Below, one piece after another: positions 36,652 through 46,526 of a stretch of DNA of 64,000 nt. Position numbers and translations under genes: made by a program. The notes under the pieces are model-generated. The model worked only from the letters and a program-made list of their open reading frames with translations. It did not search any database and had not been told where the DNA came from. Source of the stretch: Gimesia fumaroli (GTDB taxonomy: Bacteria > Planctomycetota > Planctomycetia > Planctomycetales > Planctomycetaceae); NCBI RefSeq assembly GCF_007754425.1, contig NZ_CP037452.1:6489164-6553163 (forward strand), given 5' to 3'. Numbering within the stretch: position 1 is the stretch's first letter; every line of letters starts with the position of its first letter.

Positions 36652-38322
36652 ATGAATTCAGGACGGTCAACAGAGGAATTTACTATTGAAAAACGCGGTG
36701 TCTTGCTGATTGAAGATCCGCTCCTGAATAAGGGGACTGCCTTCACTCAGGAGGAACGCGTCAAGCATGGCCTACTGGGACTGCTCCCCCCGCACGTGGA
36801 TACGCTGGAAGAACAGGAAGAACGGGCTTACGAAGCATTCTGTGATTTCCACACCGATATCGACAAGCATATTTTTCTGAGACAGCTCCAGGATGAAAAC
36901 GAAACGTTGTTCTATCGTCTGCTGCTGGAACACATCACCGAAATGATGCCCATCGTGTATACGCCCGTCGTCGGTCTGGCATGCCAGCGGTTCAGTCATA
37001 TCTACCGCCGGCCACGGGGAATTTTCATTTCCTATCCCGAACGCGACTCGATGGATGCGATCTTTGAAAACATCGAACACGATGTTGATGTGATTGTCGT
37101 CACCGACGGCGAACGCATTCTCGGTCTGGGCGATCAGGGCGTGGGAGGTATGGGCATTCCGATCGGTAAATTATCACTCTACACGCTGTGTGGCGGCGTT
37201 GATCCTGCGAAAACTTTGCCCATTGTCTTGGATCTGGGAACGAATAATCAGGAACGCCTGGACGACCCGCGTTATATCGGCTGGCGGGAAAACCGGATCA
37301 AGGGCGCGGAATATGACGCCTTTATCGAGCAGTTTGTGACCGCTGTCAAAAAACGGTTCCCGCACGTGCTCCTGCAATGGGAAGATTTTGCGTCTGTGGA
37401 TGCGGAACGAATTATTGATAAGTACCGCGATGATTTGTGTACGTTCAATGATGACATTCAAGGCACCGCCGCTGTGACCACGGGAACGATTCTCGCAGCG
37501 ATTACAGCCGCGGGGGGCAAACTGGTAGATCAGAACATCGTGATGTTGGGAGCAGGCTCGGCCGGTGTGGGGATTTGCCTGCAGTTGAAACAGGCCATGA
37601 TCGACAACGGGCATTCGGAAGCGGAAGCCCGTTCTCATTTTTATGTGATTGATCGAGACGGTCTGCTTCACTCCGGCAGGACGGATCTGGATCCACTGCA
37701 TCAGAAACTGGCGCAGTCACCTGAAAATTTGAAAGGCTGGGACTGTGATGTCACAGGTACCATTTCGTTTGCGGATGTGGTGCGGAACAGCAAGCCAGGT
37801 GTTCTCGTTGGTGCCACAGGACAAGCCGGCGCGTTTACCGAAGAAATCATTCGCGAAATGGCGAAACATACCAATCGACCTGTGATCTTTCCACTTTCCA
37901 ATCCTACTTCGCGTGCCGAGGCCATCCCCTCTGATTTGTTGAAATGGACTGATGGCAAAGCCGTCATCGCGACCGGAAGCCCCTTTGATCCGGTCGAATA
38001 TAATGGCGTGACCCATTACATCGCGCAATGTAATAACAGTTATATCTTCCCGGCAATGGGACTGGGTATTCTGGCCTCGCGTGCACGCCGGGTGACCGAT
38101 TCGATGTTTATGGCGGCGGCGTTTGCCCTGAAAGAAACATCACCGGCACTGAAAGATCCCGCTGCTTCGTTGCTCCCGTCTCTGACGACAATCCGAGAAG
38201 TCGGCCGCAAGATTGCCCGGGCAGTCGCTGCGGCAGCCATCGAAGCTGGTGTGGCCGATTCCATTACTGAAGAAGAGATTGATCAGCGGATCGAAGAAAC
38301 CATGTGGACCCCCGAGTACTGA
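36652..38322 (+). CDS. Malic enzyme (oxidative decarboxylation of malate)
   Basis: ATG 36652 (MNSGRSTEEFTIEKRG) gives 556 residues, normal for the long bacterial/eukaryotic malic-enzyme type. Visible landmarks are MMPIVYTPVVGLACQ with the catalytic Tyr, TDGERILGLGDQG, QWEDF and TFNDDIQGTAAV for metal and substrate, and the NAD-binding MLGAGSAGVG. The reaction is L-malate plus NAD(P)+ to pyruvate, CO2 and NAD(P)H. The in-frame start at 36565 would add 29 poorly conserved residues. A pyruvate decarboxylase gene follows after 60 bp, so the product of this enzyme is the substrate of the next. Confidence 0.92.
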   Translation: MNSGRSTEEFTIEKRGVLLIEDPLLNKGTAFTQEERVKHGLLGLLPPHVDTLEEQEERAYEAFCDFHTDIDKHIFLRQLQDENETLFYRLLLEHITEMMPIVYTPVVGLACQRFSHIYRRPRGIFISYPERDSMDAIFENIEHDVDVIVVTDGERILGLGDQGVGGMGIPIGKLSLYTLCGGVDPAKTLPIVLDLGTNNQERLDDPRYIGWRENRIKGAEYDAFIEQFVTAVKKRFPHVLLQWEDFASVDAERIIDKYRDDLCTFNDDIQGTAAVTTGTILAAITAAGGKLVDQNIVMLGAGSAGVGICLQLKQAMIDNGHSEAEARSHFYVIDRDGLLHSGRTDLDPLHQKLAQSPENLKGWDCDVTGTISFADVVRNSKPGVLVGATGQAGAFTEEIIREMAKHTNRPVIFPLSNPTSRAEAIPSDLLKWTDGKAVIATGSPFDPVEYNGVTHYIAQCNNSYIFPAMGLGILASRARRVTDSMFMAAAFALKETSPALKDPAASLLPSLTTIREVGRKIARAVAAAAIEAGVADSITEEEIDQRIEETMWTPEY

Positions 38323-38382
38323 TACAGCCCAACGTTTGATACACCAGGCGCATGCACGCATTCATTGATAGAAGGAACTTTC

Positions 38383-40077
38383 ATGTCAGATCATTGCACT
38401 ACCACCGTCGGCTCATATCTCGCTTCCCGGCTGGAGGAAATCGGTCTAGAACACTATTTCGCCGTACCAGGAGACTACAATCTTGTTCTGCTGGACAAGC
38501 TCCTGGAAAACAAAAATCTGAAAATGATTTCCTGCTGTAATGAATTGAACGCCGGTTATGCTGCCGACGGTTATTGCCGGGCTACCGGCGGTGCGAGTGC
38601 GGTCTTCGTGACTTACAGTGTCGGCGGATTGAGTCTGCTGAATGCTGTCGCTGGCGCGTATGCTGAAGACCTGCCGGTGATCGCCGTTTCCGGTGGACCG
38701 AATACCAACTCCGAAGCCGAGTTTGAAATGCTCCATCATACGCTGGGTGAACTGGACTATGACTACCAGCGCGAGATCTTTTCCAAAGTCACAGCGGAAG
38801 CCGTCACGATACACGACCCGCGCGAAGCGCCCACGCAAATCGACCATGCGATTCAGACCGCGCTCCGGTTCCGCAAACCCGTTTATATTGAAATTGCCTG
38901 CAATATCGCGTCAGCGGTTACTTCCGCGCCGAATGTACGTTCCTTCGGCGGGCCGACCGCCAGTGATCCGGTTTCATTGAAAGCTGCCGTTGAGCGTGCA
39001 ACAGAGATGCTGAATGCTGCGACCAAACCGGTGCTGGTCTCCGGCGTCAAATTGCGTTCGTTCGGTGCAGAAACCAGCTTTCACAAACTGGCTGACGCAT
39101 CCGGCTATGCGATCGCCAGCATGCCGAACGCCAAAGGCATGTTTGACGAGCAGCATCCGCATTACATGGGAACGTATTGGGGCCCCGTGGGTTCGCCCGG
39201 ATGCGGCGAGATCGTCGATTCCTCCGACCTCTGCCTGTTTGCCGGCGGGACATTTACCGATTACACAACGACCGGTCATGCGGCTTTGATCGACCCGACC
39301 AAAGTGATTCAAGCCCGTCCCAACAGTGTGATCTTTCCCAATCAGACATTCAGTAATGTCAAACTGGCTGAATTCCTGGAGGAACTGTCTACAAAAATTA
39401 AATCAAACGACGGTTCCATGATCGCGTTTAAACGCATTCAGGAAGAGGTCACTCCACTCTCTCCCGGCGATCCCGAGACGCCGCTTTCCACGCGACAACT
39501 GTTTTCGCGCATTCAAAACATGTTAGGCTCCGACTCAACCGTGATTGCCGAAACCGGAGATTCCTGGTTCAACGGTATGCAGCTGAATTTGCCCACCGGC
39601 TCCCGATTCGAAGTACAAATGCAATACGGGTCGATCGGCTGGTCTGTGGGTGCGACACTCGGCTACAGCGTCGGCGCCCCCAATCGACGCCCGATTGCGC
39701 TGATCGGGGATGGCTCGTTCCAACTGACGGCGCAGGAAGTTTCAACGATCATTCGTTACGACCTCAAACCAATCATTTTCCTGATGAACAATCGCGGTTA
39801 TACGATTGAAGTGGAAATTCATGATGGCCCGTACAACACAATCAAAAACTGGAACTACGCCGATCTGGTCAAAGTTTTCAATGCGGAAGACGGAAACGGC
39901 TGGAGCTGTCAGGTGAGCACTGAAGGTGAACTGGATGAGGCGATCAAAAACGCAGTTTCGCAAAATGGTCCGGCGTTGATTGAAGTCGCTATTGACCGTG
40001 ATGATTGCAGTAAAAATCTGCTCGTCTGGGGAGGTCATGTGGCGAAAAATAATGGTCGTCCGCCACGCTTTGCTTAA
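38383..40077 (+). CDS. ThDP-dependent pyruvate decarboxylase (or indolepyruvate decarboxylase)
   Basis: ATG 38383, preceded by AGAAGGAAC, gives 564 residues, the normal length of pyruvate decarboxylase. The N-terminal FAVPGDYNLVLLDKLL and CNELNAGYAADGY contain the catalytic Glu. LHHTLGE supplies the paired His residues. The ThDP motif GDGSFQLTAQE...NNRGY (about residues 442-468) is complete. The enzyme would turn pyruvate into acetaldehyde and CO2. True pyruvate decarboxylase is uncommon in bacteria, and phenylpyruvate or indolepyruvate are alternative substrates. Linkage to malic enzyme favours pyruvate. No alcohol or aldehyde dehydrogenase lies nearby to show the fate of acetaldehyde. Confidence 0.88.
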   Translation: MSDHCTTTVGSYLASRLEEIGLEHYFAVPGDYNLVLLDKLLENKNLKMISCCNELNAGYAADGYCRATGGASAVFVTYSVGGLSLLNAVAGAYAEDLPVIAVSGGPNTNSEAEFEMLHHTLGELDYDYQREIFSKVTAEAVTIHDPREAPTQIDHAIQTALRFRKPVYIEIACNIASAVTSAPNVRSFGGPTASDPVSLKAAVERATEMLNAATKPVLVSGVKLRSFGAETSFHKLADASGYAIASMPNAKGMFDEQHPHYMGTYWGPVGSPGCGEIVDSSDLCLFAGGTFTDYTTTGHAALIDPTKVIQARPNSVIFPNQTFSNVKLAEFLEELSTKIKSNDGSMIAFKRIQEEVTPLSPGDPETPLSTRQLFSRIQNMLGSDSTVIAETGDSWFNGMQLNLPTGSRFEVQMQYGSIGWSVGATLGYSVGAPNRRPIALIGDGSFQLTAQEVSTIIRYDLKPIIFLMNNRGYTIEVEIHDGPYNTIKNWNYADLVKVFNAEDGNGWSCQVSTEGELDEAIKNAVSQNGPALIEVAIDRDDCSKNLLVWGGHVAKNNGRPPRFA

Positions 40078-40142
40078 TCTAACAGAACAGTGTCGCCTCG
40101 AACTGTGTTATTTCGTCTGACCAAAAAGAGGATTGAATCACC

Positions 40143-40553
40143 ATGGAAGAAGCCTGTGATCTGCCGGAAGGCAAACTGATTCTGCGCACACTGGCGATGC
40201 CTGCTGACACGAATGCCAACGGCGATATTTTTGGCGGCTGGATCATGTCGCAAATGGACATCGCCGGCGGTATTTTATCGAAAGAGATTTCGGGAACTCG
40301 CACGGTTACGATCGCCGTCGAGACGATGAAGTTCATCCGTCCGGTCAAAGTGGGTGATGTAGTCAGTTGTTATGGAACGGTGGAAAAAATTGGAACCACG
40401 TCGATGAGGTTGCAACTCGAAGTCTGGGTCGAACCGGTGCTGAGGCACGAAGATTCAAACTGTCCGTACTTCAAAGTGACCGAGGCGGATTTCACTTATG
40501 TCGCCATCGATAAAACCGGGAAAAAAACGCCGATTGTCAAACATGGCTGCTGA
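40143..40553 (+). CDS. Acyl-CoA thioesterase, YciA-type hotdog fold
   Basis: The 136-residue protein contains the hotdog hallmark MPADTNANGDIFGGWIMSQMD, with the catalytic-type Asp in the Asn-Gly-Asp-Ile-Phe-Gly-Gly stretch, and later TVAVE-like and FIRPVKVGDVV blocks typical of YciA/acyl-CoA hydrolases. It hydrolyses acyl-CoA to free acid and CoA in the cytoplasm and forms hexamers in known cases. It starts 65 bp after the decarboxylase gene on the same strand and may be co-transcribed. A link to acetaldehyde/acetyl-CoA balance is only suggestive. Confidence 0.88.
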   Translation: MEEACDLPEGKLILRTLAMPADTNANGDIFGGWIMSQMDIAGGILSKEISGTRTVTIAVETMKFIRPVKVGDVVSCYGTVEKIGTTSMRLQLEVWVEPVLRHEDSNCPYFKVTEADFTYVAIDKTGKKTPIVKHGC

Positions 40554-40726
40554 CCGGCGCCTGAAATCGCTGTCTGCCTGTTACCGGTAAGTGGTTCCGT
40601 GTACAATTGAAGGGACTCTTTGAGTCCTGATCGATGTCAATACATCAGCAGTAAATCAGCGTGATACACTCCGTGGCTGTCGGCTGTTCCCGGTTGCCTG
40701 AGTTGAGTGTGAAAGGACCGGTACTG

Positions 40727-42172
40727 ATGAAAAAAGTGGCGATTATTGGAGGTGGTTTCAGCGGAACGATGGCTGCTGTGAATCTGGCACGATTAAGCGA
40801 CAGCCCGCTGTGCATTCAACTGATCAATGATAAATACCCACTGGGCCGCGGCGTCGCCTATGGCACGAAACGCGAAGAGCACCTGCTGAACGTCGCGGCG
40901 CGCAATATGTCCGCCGTCCCCGATCATGCCAATCATTTCCTGGACTGGCTCCGTACCCGGGTTGACTACAGTGATCTGCCAGATCCTCAGCTGCGTGAAA
41001 CGTATGTGCCGCGTCGCATCTACGGCGACTATCTGCGCAGTATTCTTTCCACCTATATGCAGCCGATCGACAGCCATCACCCGGCGGAAATTCAGGTCAT
41101 CGAGAATGAAGCGGTCGACATTGAATTCAACTTTGATGGCTGCGCAGTAATAACTCTCAAAGATGGAACTACCTTCGAAGCAGACCGCGTGTTACTGGCG
41201 ACGGGGAATCAGCCTCCCTCCTCTTTAGACGATGAAGCATTCTCACACGAAGCTTATTCCCCCGATCCGTGGGGAAACTGGCTGGAAAAAATCCCGGATG
41301 CGCAGGAAGATCTGATTGTTCTGGGAACCGGCCTTTCGATGATCGATGTCTTTCTGACGCTCAGTGAACTGGAGTGGGAAGGCAATATGATTGCAATTTC
41401 GCATAACGGCATGATTCCACAGGCTCACTTTCGCGGGATTGAATATCCCGATTTTCTGCCAGACGAACCGGAAAATCTGGGGCTGGAAAATCTGGTGCAG
41501 TTGCTGGAAAAACATTGTCGTCAACTGCAACGAATTGGTGAGAACCCCGGCATCGTTGTTGACCGACTGAGACCACATACGCAACGGATCTGGCAAAAAC
41601 TTCAGCTTGAAGAAAAACAGGAATTTCTCAAACGCTATGCAGCACGCTGGAATGTCATCCGACACCGGATTGCCCAACCGATCCACCAGCGAATTACCGA
41701 AGCGATCACGGAAGGCCGATTAAGGGTTGTGCGAGGAAGAATTACCGGCCTCAGTACGCAAGATGACAAAGTCTGTGTAAGTGTGCAGAACAAAACTGGC
41801 GGCGAACAAATCTTGCAAGGTGGGCTGGTTATCAATTGCACCGGGCCGAATTGCGGATTTTCCGATACCAGTGTGCCTTTATTCCAAAACCTGCTGAAGC
41901 GCGGGCTGATTCGCCCGGATGAACTGGACATGGGAATTGATGTCGGTGCCGACTTCGCCGTCATTGATGGGGAAGGAAATCACTCCGAGTTCCTGTTTGC
42001 CATTGGCCCCCTGATGAAAGGAACACTCTGGGAAACAACGGCAGTTCCGGAATTGCGGGGACAGGCGATGCGCGTGGCCCAACTATTGCTGGACGATGTT
42101 GCGATCGTCACTCCGGGTCATGATTATCGGATCTCGGTTGAAGAAGAACACGTAATCGAATACTACATTTAA
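40727..42172 (+). CDS. FAD/NAD(P)-binding protein (COG4529-like)
   Basis: ATG 40727, with AAAGGA ten bases upstream, gives 481 residues starting KKVAIIGGGFSGTMAAVNLAR, an FAD-binding Rossmann motif. PLGRGVAYGTKREEHLLNVAA and VLGTGLSMIDVFLTL (second nucleotide site) follow. This pattern defines the COG4529 group, distantly similar to N-hydroxylases and flavin monooxygenases. The reaction is unknown. It is convergent with the methyltransferase gene (40 bp gap) and could belong to the biosynthetic block to its right, though nothing proves it. Confidence 0.78.
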   Translation: MKKVAIIGGGFSGTMAAVNLARLSDSPLCIQLINDKYPLGRGVAYGTKREEHLLNVAARNMSAVPDHANHFLDWLRTRVDYSDLPDPQLRETYVPRRIYGDYLRSILSTYMQPIDSHHPAEIQVIENEAVDIEFNFDGCAVITLKDGTTFEADRVLLATGNQPPSSLDDEAFSHEAYSPDPWGNWLEKIPDAQEDLIVLGTGLSMIDVFLTLSELEWEGNMIAISHNGMIPQAHFRGIEYPDFLPDEPENLGLENLVQLLEKHCRQLQRIGENPGIVVDRLRPHTQRIWQKLQLEEKQEFLKRYAARWNVIRHRIAQPIHQRITEAITEGRLRVVRGRITGLSTQDDKVCVSVQNKTGGEQILQGGLVINCTGPNCGFSDTSVPLFQNLLKRGLIRPDELDMGIDVGADFAVIDGEGNHSEFLFAIGPLMKGTLWETTAVPELRGQAMRVAQLLLDDVAIVTPGHDYRISVEEEHVIEYYI

Positions 42173-42212
42173 CAGTGATCGCCGATGGTCTGCGGCTAAC
42201 AAACCGTGATCG

Positions 42213-43121
42213 CTACGCATCCTTTACAACGGTAATCACAGGATAAATCTGCATTGGCTCGGTTATCTGATCGAGCGTACGAAAACCTGCCGATTCCAAT
42301 AGGCGCTTTATATCGTTCGCGCTCCGTTTCACATGCTGCAAGCCAAAGACTCGCTTGAGAAACGGGCTGCCGTTATAAGGATCGACTAAGCCATGCGTGA
42401 TCAGAGTTCCGCCAGGCAGCATGACTTTATGCAACGCTCCCAACAACTCTGAAAACTGAGCATCGTCGAGATATTCCACCAGTCCGATTAGTTTAACGAT
42501 GTGCGGTTTCACTTCGGGTAAGACTTTGTGAATCTGCCGCGCGTCTCCCTGTAAGAAATGGATGCCATCGGCAATTCCCAGTTGTTGTGAAAAGTGATGC
42601 CCATACTCGAATGCGTCGTCATCAAGATCAATCAGGTAGGCAGCAATCTGATCGGCATTGAAATTCAGTCGAGAAATCGCGGTCTGCACATGCCGGCCGG
42701 GACCTGCTCCTACGCCAACCACGGTGACTTTTTCTGTTTCCGCATATTGTCTCATTAACTCCATGAGTTTTTGCGTGACAAGCTGCAACCGATTCCGTGA
42801 GGCACGGGCAATGGGATTGTCTTGTAATGCCTGTCGGTCTAATGAGTCAACCGGTTCCCGGTTACGATACATCATCTCCATCGTGCGCCAGCCCCCCGGA
42901 CGACGGAAGGTCTCCGCAAGTAATTCACTTTGACTGGACTTGAGCAGGCGCTGAAGCCATGTAACTGGAAGCAAATAATTTTTGTAGGGATTCGCTACCC
43001 AACCACCAATCCGCAGTGACAACGGCATCGCTTCCAGCGGTTGATTCAAATCAGCGGGAACCCAAATCTCCGGCTGTTTCAGTGTTTCTCGTGTATCACT
43101 ACCAGAATTGATTACAGACAT
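42213..43121 (-). CDS. Class I SAM-dependent methyltransferase-like protein
   Basis: The 302-residue protein has an N-terminal helical region with WRTMEMMYRNREP. A Rossmann-type methyltransferase core follows: VVGVGAGPGRHV (motif I), AYLIDLDDDAFEYG (acidic loop of motif II), LQGDARQ, HIVKLIGLVEYLDD and MLPGGTLIT. It binds S-adenosylmethionine and probably methylates a small molecule. Gly-Leu-Val-Glu-Tyr-Leu in the motif IV region is unlike DNA or rRNA methyltransferases. It lies 63 bp downstream of the oxygenase gene on the same strand, so they look like a two-gene unit divergent from the ligase operon. Confidence 0.78.
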   Translation of the reverse strand: MSVINSGSDTRETLKQPEIWVPADLNQPLEAMPLSLRIGGWVANPYKNYLLPVTWLQRLLKSSQSELLAETFRRPGGWRTMEMMYRNREPVDSLDRQALQDNPIARASRNRLQLVTQKLMELMRQYAETEKVTVVGVGAGPGRHVQTAISRLNFNADQIAAYLIDLDDDAFEYGHHFSQQLGIADGIHFLQGDARQIHKVLPEVKPHIVKLIGLVEYLDDAQFSELLGALHKVMLPGGTLITHGLVDPYNGSPFLKRVFGLQHVKRSANDIKRLLESAGFRTLDQITEPMQIYPVITVVKDA

Positions 43122-43184
43122 TCCCGTTGTTCCCTGTTCCTATTGGTCATCGATTTCAGCCGATTTTCTCGCATGAGAAAAAAG

Positions 43185-44150
43185 TCATCCCATCGCAACC
43201 AGGATTTTACGGGGCCCCTCGTAAGGCATGCGCCCATGGGCCACACTGAAATTATCCAGTGCCAGAACATCTCCCTGCTGCCAGGGAAAAATCACCGCGT
43301 TTTCCCACAGTGTATTTCGGACTGCTTCCAAGTCTTCATCGGTGATCGGTGAACCATCCCCGAAGTACGCATGCGTCGGCAAATTCTCTTCGCCGAAACG
43401 TTGCAGCATTTGCGCGCGATTGCGTTCGTTGACGTTGGTAATGTGCCACAGGTCTGCCTGGTTAAACCAGAGCATTTCCCCCGTGACAGGATGAGGAATC
43501 GTGGCGGGGCGAATCGACCAGGTCCTCAAGTTTCCATCGTCTGTCCATTCAAACTCAATGTCATTTTCCTTGAGATAGGATTCCACCTGATCTTGGTCAC
43601 TGGTCTCGAAGTAATCCATCCAGGATTTGCCGATCCCCCGTTCCTGTCCATGCATGTTTTTTACATAGCGAACTCCCCGCTCTTCGAACCGGGCAAGTGT
43701 TGCGGGCGGCATGGACTGATAGAGCTTGCGACAATCGACGATGGGTGTTTCTCCGCCAGTCTCGGGAGCAATATGACAGTGAAAGACAATTCGTGGAGGC
43801 GGTGCTTTCGTATAAGACAACTCGTTGTGCAGGGTAATACGAAATTGTGCTGGGAATTCAGTCGAAGTATACACGTTTCCCGTCACTTTCGTACGGGGAG
43901 ATTGCCCTTCCACATACGGTTTCAGCTCGGGAATCAGGGCCTGGGCAACGCGTTGGAATTCCTCGGTTTCCTGAATTCGAAAACCGCGGAACAGGACACC
44001 TCCCTTTTCCAAAAGGGTTTGATTCACCCAGTTCTGCTCTACAGCAATTTGATCCAATAACTGTTCGAGCGTTGCATTACCTGAACACATGGGTTCCACG
44101 ATGCAAGGGAGCTCACCTACCTTCTCTAAATAAGATGTCTTGAGTTCCAT
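43185..44150 (-). CDS. SyrP-like Fe(II)/2-oxoglutarate oxygenase (TauD family)
   Basis: ATG 44150 (or TTG 44165) gives 321 residues. The metal site appears as His108-x-Glu110 in ITLHNELSYT and a distal His305 in NFSVAHGRMPYEGPRK, with Arg314 for 2-oxoglutarate. The HxE rather than HxD form, followed by GGETPIVDCRK, is characteristic of the SyrP subgroup, which hydroxylates carrier-bound or free amino acids in natural-product pathways. It is transcribed together with the methyltransferase and divergently from the ligase-ACP operon, so it could oxidise an intermediate of that pathway. Confidence 0.88.
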   Translation of the reverse strand: MELKTSYLEKVGELPCIVEPMCSGNATLEQLLDQIAVEQNWVNQTLLEKGGVLFRGFRIQETEEFQRVAQALIPELKPYVEGQSPRTKVTGNVYTSTEFPAQFRITLHNELSYTKAPPPRIVFHCHIAPETGGETPIVDCRKLYQSMPPATLARFEERGVRYVKNMHGQERGIGKSWMDYFETSDQDQVESYLKENDIEFEWTDDGNLRTWSIRPATIPHPVTGEMLWFNQADLWHITNVNERNRAQMLQRFGEENLPTHAYFGDGSPITDEDLEAVRNTLWENAVIFPWQQGDVLALDNFSVAHGRMPYEGPRKILVAMG

Positions 44151-44545
44151 CTGCTTTAACCCCAATCCCTAGCTATCCTTAAGTACTGAAAGCGATTTTT
44201 GCCCAAAGAATATCTTCAAAGACAACGGGGCTCTCCCAGCTCTATTTTCATTTGGCGGCGATAATAGTTCGCTCCCGGTTTAAAGTAAATCCCTTTACCC
44301 CAACCTCTCTCATGCCATCCTCTTCTCTCCAATTACAACAAAATAGACAAAGTGGGAAATGTAGCAGAAAAACAAGGTAAAAAACTGATAAGCCGATCAG
44401 TTTAATGAATCTCAATGTGACAGAACTTCCGATAGTAATGAGGGTATTCCCCTCAGTCTGTTTATTGGTCCAGTTAAAGAAAGATCGGAACGACTCCAGC
44501 TCAGGAACGAATTGCGTCCGCGTTCCCTGAAACAGGTTGTTTACT
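44151..44545. promoter_or_regulatory. Divergent control region of the oxygenase and ligase units
   Basis: A 395-bp region between the divergent starts. It should hold the promoters of both units. I see no obvious operator palindrome. A leftward frame (44248-44628) with one hydrophobic stretch overlaps the ligase start and is not convincing. Confidence 0.5.
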
Positions 44546-46174
44546 ATGTGCTGTTCGACTGACATGATCTCAGAATTGATCTTCATCAATGTAAGCCAGC
44601 AATCAGCCCGATTGCCTGACTCAGACACGACATCACGCTGTCAGGAACCTTCCTCTGCCAGTCTTGTTGACCTGATTTCTGAAATCGCAGAGAAACGGGC
44701 TATTTACCCAGCCGTCTCTTCTGCAAACGAAACCTGGAATTACAGCAGTCTGATTTCTGCGGTACAGAAGATGGCTCGGCAACTGCGAAATAGCCCTGAG
44801 TTTCAACCTGGCAATCGAGTCTTGCTTCTGGTACCAAACTCGGTCGAATATATCGCCGCCTTTTACGGAATCCTGATGGCACAAGGCGTCGTAGTCCCAT
44901 TGGCGACCAACCTGGAGAGTGGCACTTTTGAGAAGATTCTCAGATCCACTTCTGCGACACAGGTCATCACAACTCCTCAAGTCCTCAATCGACGTCCGGA
45001 TCTGCAAGAATTGCAGGCAAAAAATACACAAAAGAATCAGCGTCAGGAAATCCATCGAACGGCCACCATTCATTCGAACGATGCTCCGGCAGATCTGGCG
45101 GCGATCTTTTTTACGGCAGGTTCCAGTGGGACTCCCAAAGGAGTCATGCTGAGTCATACGAATCTGATTTCGAATGCACAGTCAATCCAGAAATATCTAG
45201 AGCTGGATACATCAGAGCGTCCGTTATGTATCCTTCCCTTTCATCATGCATACGGGAACTCCGTCTTACAGTCCCATCTGCTGGTGGGAGCGCACCTGAT
45301 CCTTGACGGCAATCCAACTTTCCCAGAAAGCATGATCGACGCATTGAATCAACATCAATGCACGAGCCTGTCGGCTGTTCCCGACCTATACCGGATTCTG
45401 CTGGAACGAACCTCGTTCGGTCAGACAGAAACCCCGTCTGTAAAATATATGACGGTCGCCGGGGGCGCTCTGGAACATTCACGTTCGGTTGAAATCAGCC
45501 AGTCGATATCCCCGGCGCGCTTCTTTGTGATGTATGGACAAACGGAAGCCACTGCCCGTTTAGCGTATGTCCCTCCCGAACAACTGGCGAATGTTTCCGC
45601 TAGCTGTATCGGACAGGCCATTCCTGAAGTGACTCTGGAAGTGGTCGATGAAAGCGGACAGCCTGTAGCGTCCACAGTGGTCGGTGAACTACGTGCCCGG
45701 GGTCCCAATATCATGTTGGGTTACTGGGGAGACCCGGCTGGAACACATGAGCGAATTCAAGATGGCTGGCTCTACACGGGTGACCTGGCAACCACGGATG
45801 AATCCGGGTGGATTTTTCTCAAAGGCCGTCGTAACGCGCTCGTCAAAATTTCCGGCTATCGAGTCCACCCCGCTGATCTGGAAGAGTTTGCGATAAGATC
45901 TTTTCCGATCGCCCAGGCTGTCGCTGTCCCTTTTGAATCGAAAAATACAGGAACCCGATTAGCCCTGTATATCAAGCCGGCTGCCGAGAAACCAGAATTA
46001 TCCGTTTCTGAAATGACAAAGATCTGCAGAAAAAAACTGCCGCGACAGATGGTACCGGACCATATTCACGTCATTACTGATTTTCCATTGAACCACGCCA
46101 TGAAAGTGGATCGACAGAGATTAACTCAACTCATGAAAGATGTCGAGTTAAAGCAGCAACTGTTGAAACAATAA
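44546..46174 (+). CDS. Acyl/aryl-AMP ligase (ANL superfamily)
   Basis: The open frame runs from TTG 44537; ATG 44546 with a nearby AGG is my choice, and ATG 44564 is possible. The roughly 540-residue protein has the ANL blocks: FFTAGSSGTPKGVMLSH (phosphate-binding loop, about residue 190), FVMYGQTEATARL (about 330), YTGDL (about 410), KISGYRVHP and the C-terminal AMKVDRQRL with the adenylation Lys. It activates a carboxylic acid with ATP and loads it onto CoA or a carrier. The carrier protein encoded 25 bp downstream is the obvious partner. The substrate pocket cannot be read reliably, so fatty, aryl or amino acid remain open. Confidence 0.9.
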   Translation: MCCSTDMISELIFINVSQQSARLPDSDTTSRCQEPSSASLVDLISEIAEKRAIYPAVSSANETWNYSSLISAVQKMARQLRNSPEFQPGNRVLLLVPNSVEYIAAFYGILMAQGVVVPLATNLESGTFEKILRSTSATQVITTPQVLNRRPDLQELQAKNTQKNQRQEIHRTATIHSNDAPADLAAIFFTAGSSGTPKGVMLSHTNLISNAQSIQKYLELDTSERPLCILPFHHAYGNSVLQSHLLVGAHLILDGNPTFPESMIDALNQHQCTSLSAVPDLYRILLERTSFGQTETPSVKYMTVAGGALEHSRSVEISQSISPARFFVMYGQTEATARLAYVPPEQLANVSASCIGQAIPEVTLEVVDESGQPVASTVVGELRARGPNIMLGYWGDPAGTHERIQDGWLYTGDLATTDESGWIFLKGRRNALVKISGYRVHPADLEEFAIRSFPIAQAVAVPFESKNTGTRLALYIKPAAEKPELSVSEMTKICRKKLPRQMVPDHIHVITDFPLNHAMKVDRQRLTQLMKDVELKQQLLKQ

Positions 46175-46199
46175 CGCGACCAGATAAAAGGAATGATAA

Positions 46200-46463
46200 A
46201 TGGACTCATCAATTCAAATTCGATTGATTGATTTTCTACGCTCCGTCACCGGCCAGCAAGATATCACAGCAAGCACAGACTTGCTGGATTCCGGTTTACT
46301 CGATTCGTTGACCATGATGGACCTGCTGGTTTTTGTGGAATCCGAATTTGAGCTGCGTCTTGATTTCCAGGACATCAAACCTGAGTTGTTCAAAAGCCCG
46401 GAAACCATTGCCCGTTTGATTGCCAGCCGATTATCTGACCAAGGTCAATCGGAGGCTGCTTAA
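46200..46463 (+). CDS. Acyl carrier protein
   Basis: An 87-residue acidic protein with LLDSGLLDSLTMMDLL, where Ser36 in Asp-Ser-Leu is the phosphopantetheine site. The rest fits the four-helix carrier fold. AAAGGA precedes ATG 46200 at a good distance. It lies directly between a ligase and an acyltransferase gene. It is clearly a dedicated carrier, not the fatty-acid AcpP, which has a different neighbourhood and sequence. Confidence 0.93.
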   Translation: MDSSIQIRLIDFLRSVTGQQDITASTDLLDSGLLDSLTMMDLLVFVESEFELRLDFQDIKPELFKSPETIARLIASRLSDQGQSEAA

Positions 46464-46526
46464 CTGCACAGACAGTCCTCGTAAATACGCTATTTCACTT
46501 TCGACTCTCATTCAGGCAACAATTCC

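Noticed and set aside
42174..42213. GTGATCGC direct repeat and a CTGCGGCTAA match between the flavoprotein and methyltransferase genes
   Set aside because: Too short to separate from chance; only a fragment of the dispersed repeat core.
44248..44628. 126-codon leftward frame with a hydrophobic stretch in the oxygenase/ligase control region
   Set aside because: It overlaps the ligase start on the opposite strand and has no ribosome-binding site or recognisable family.
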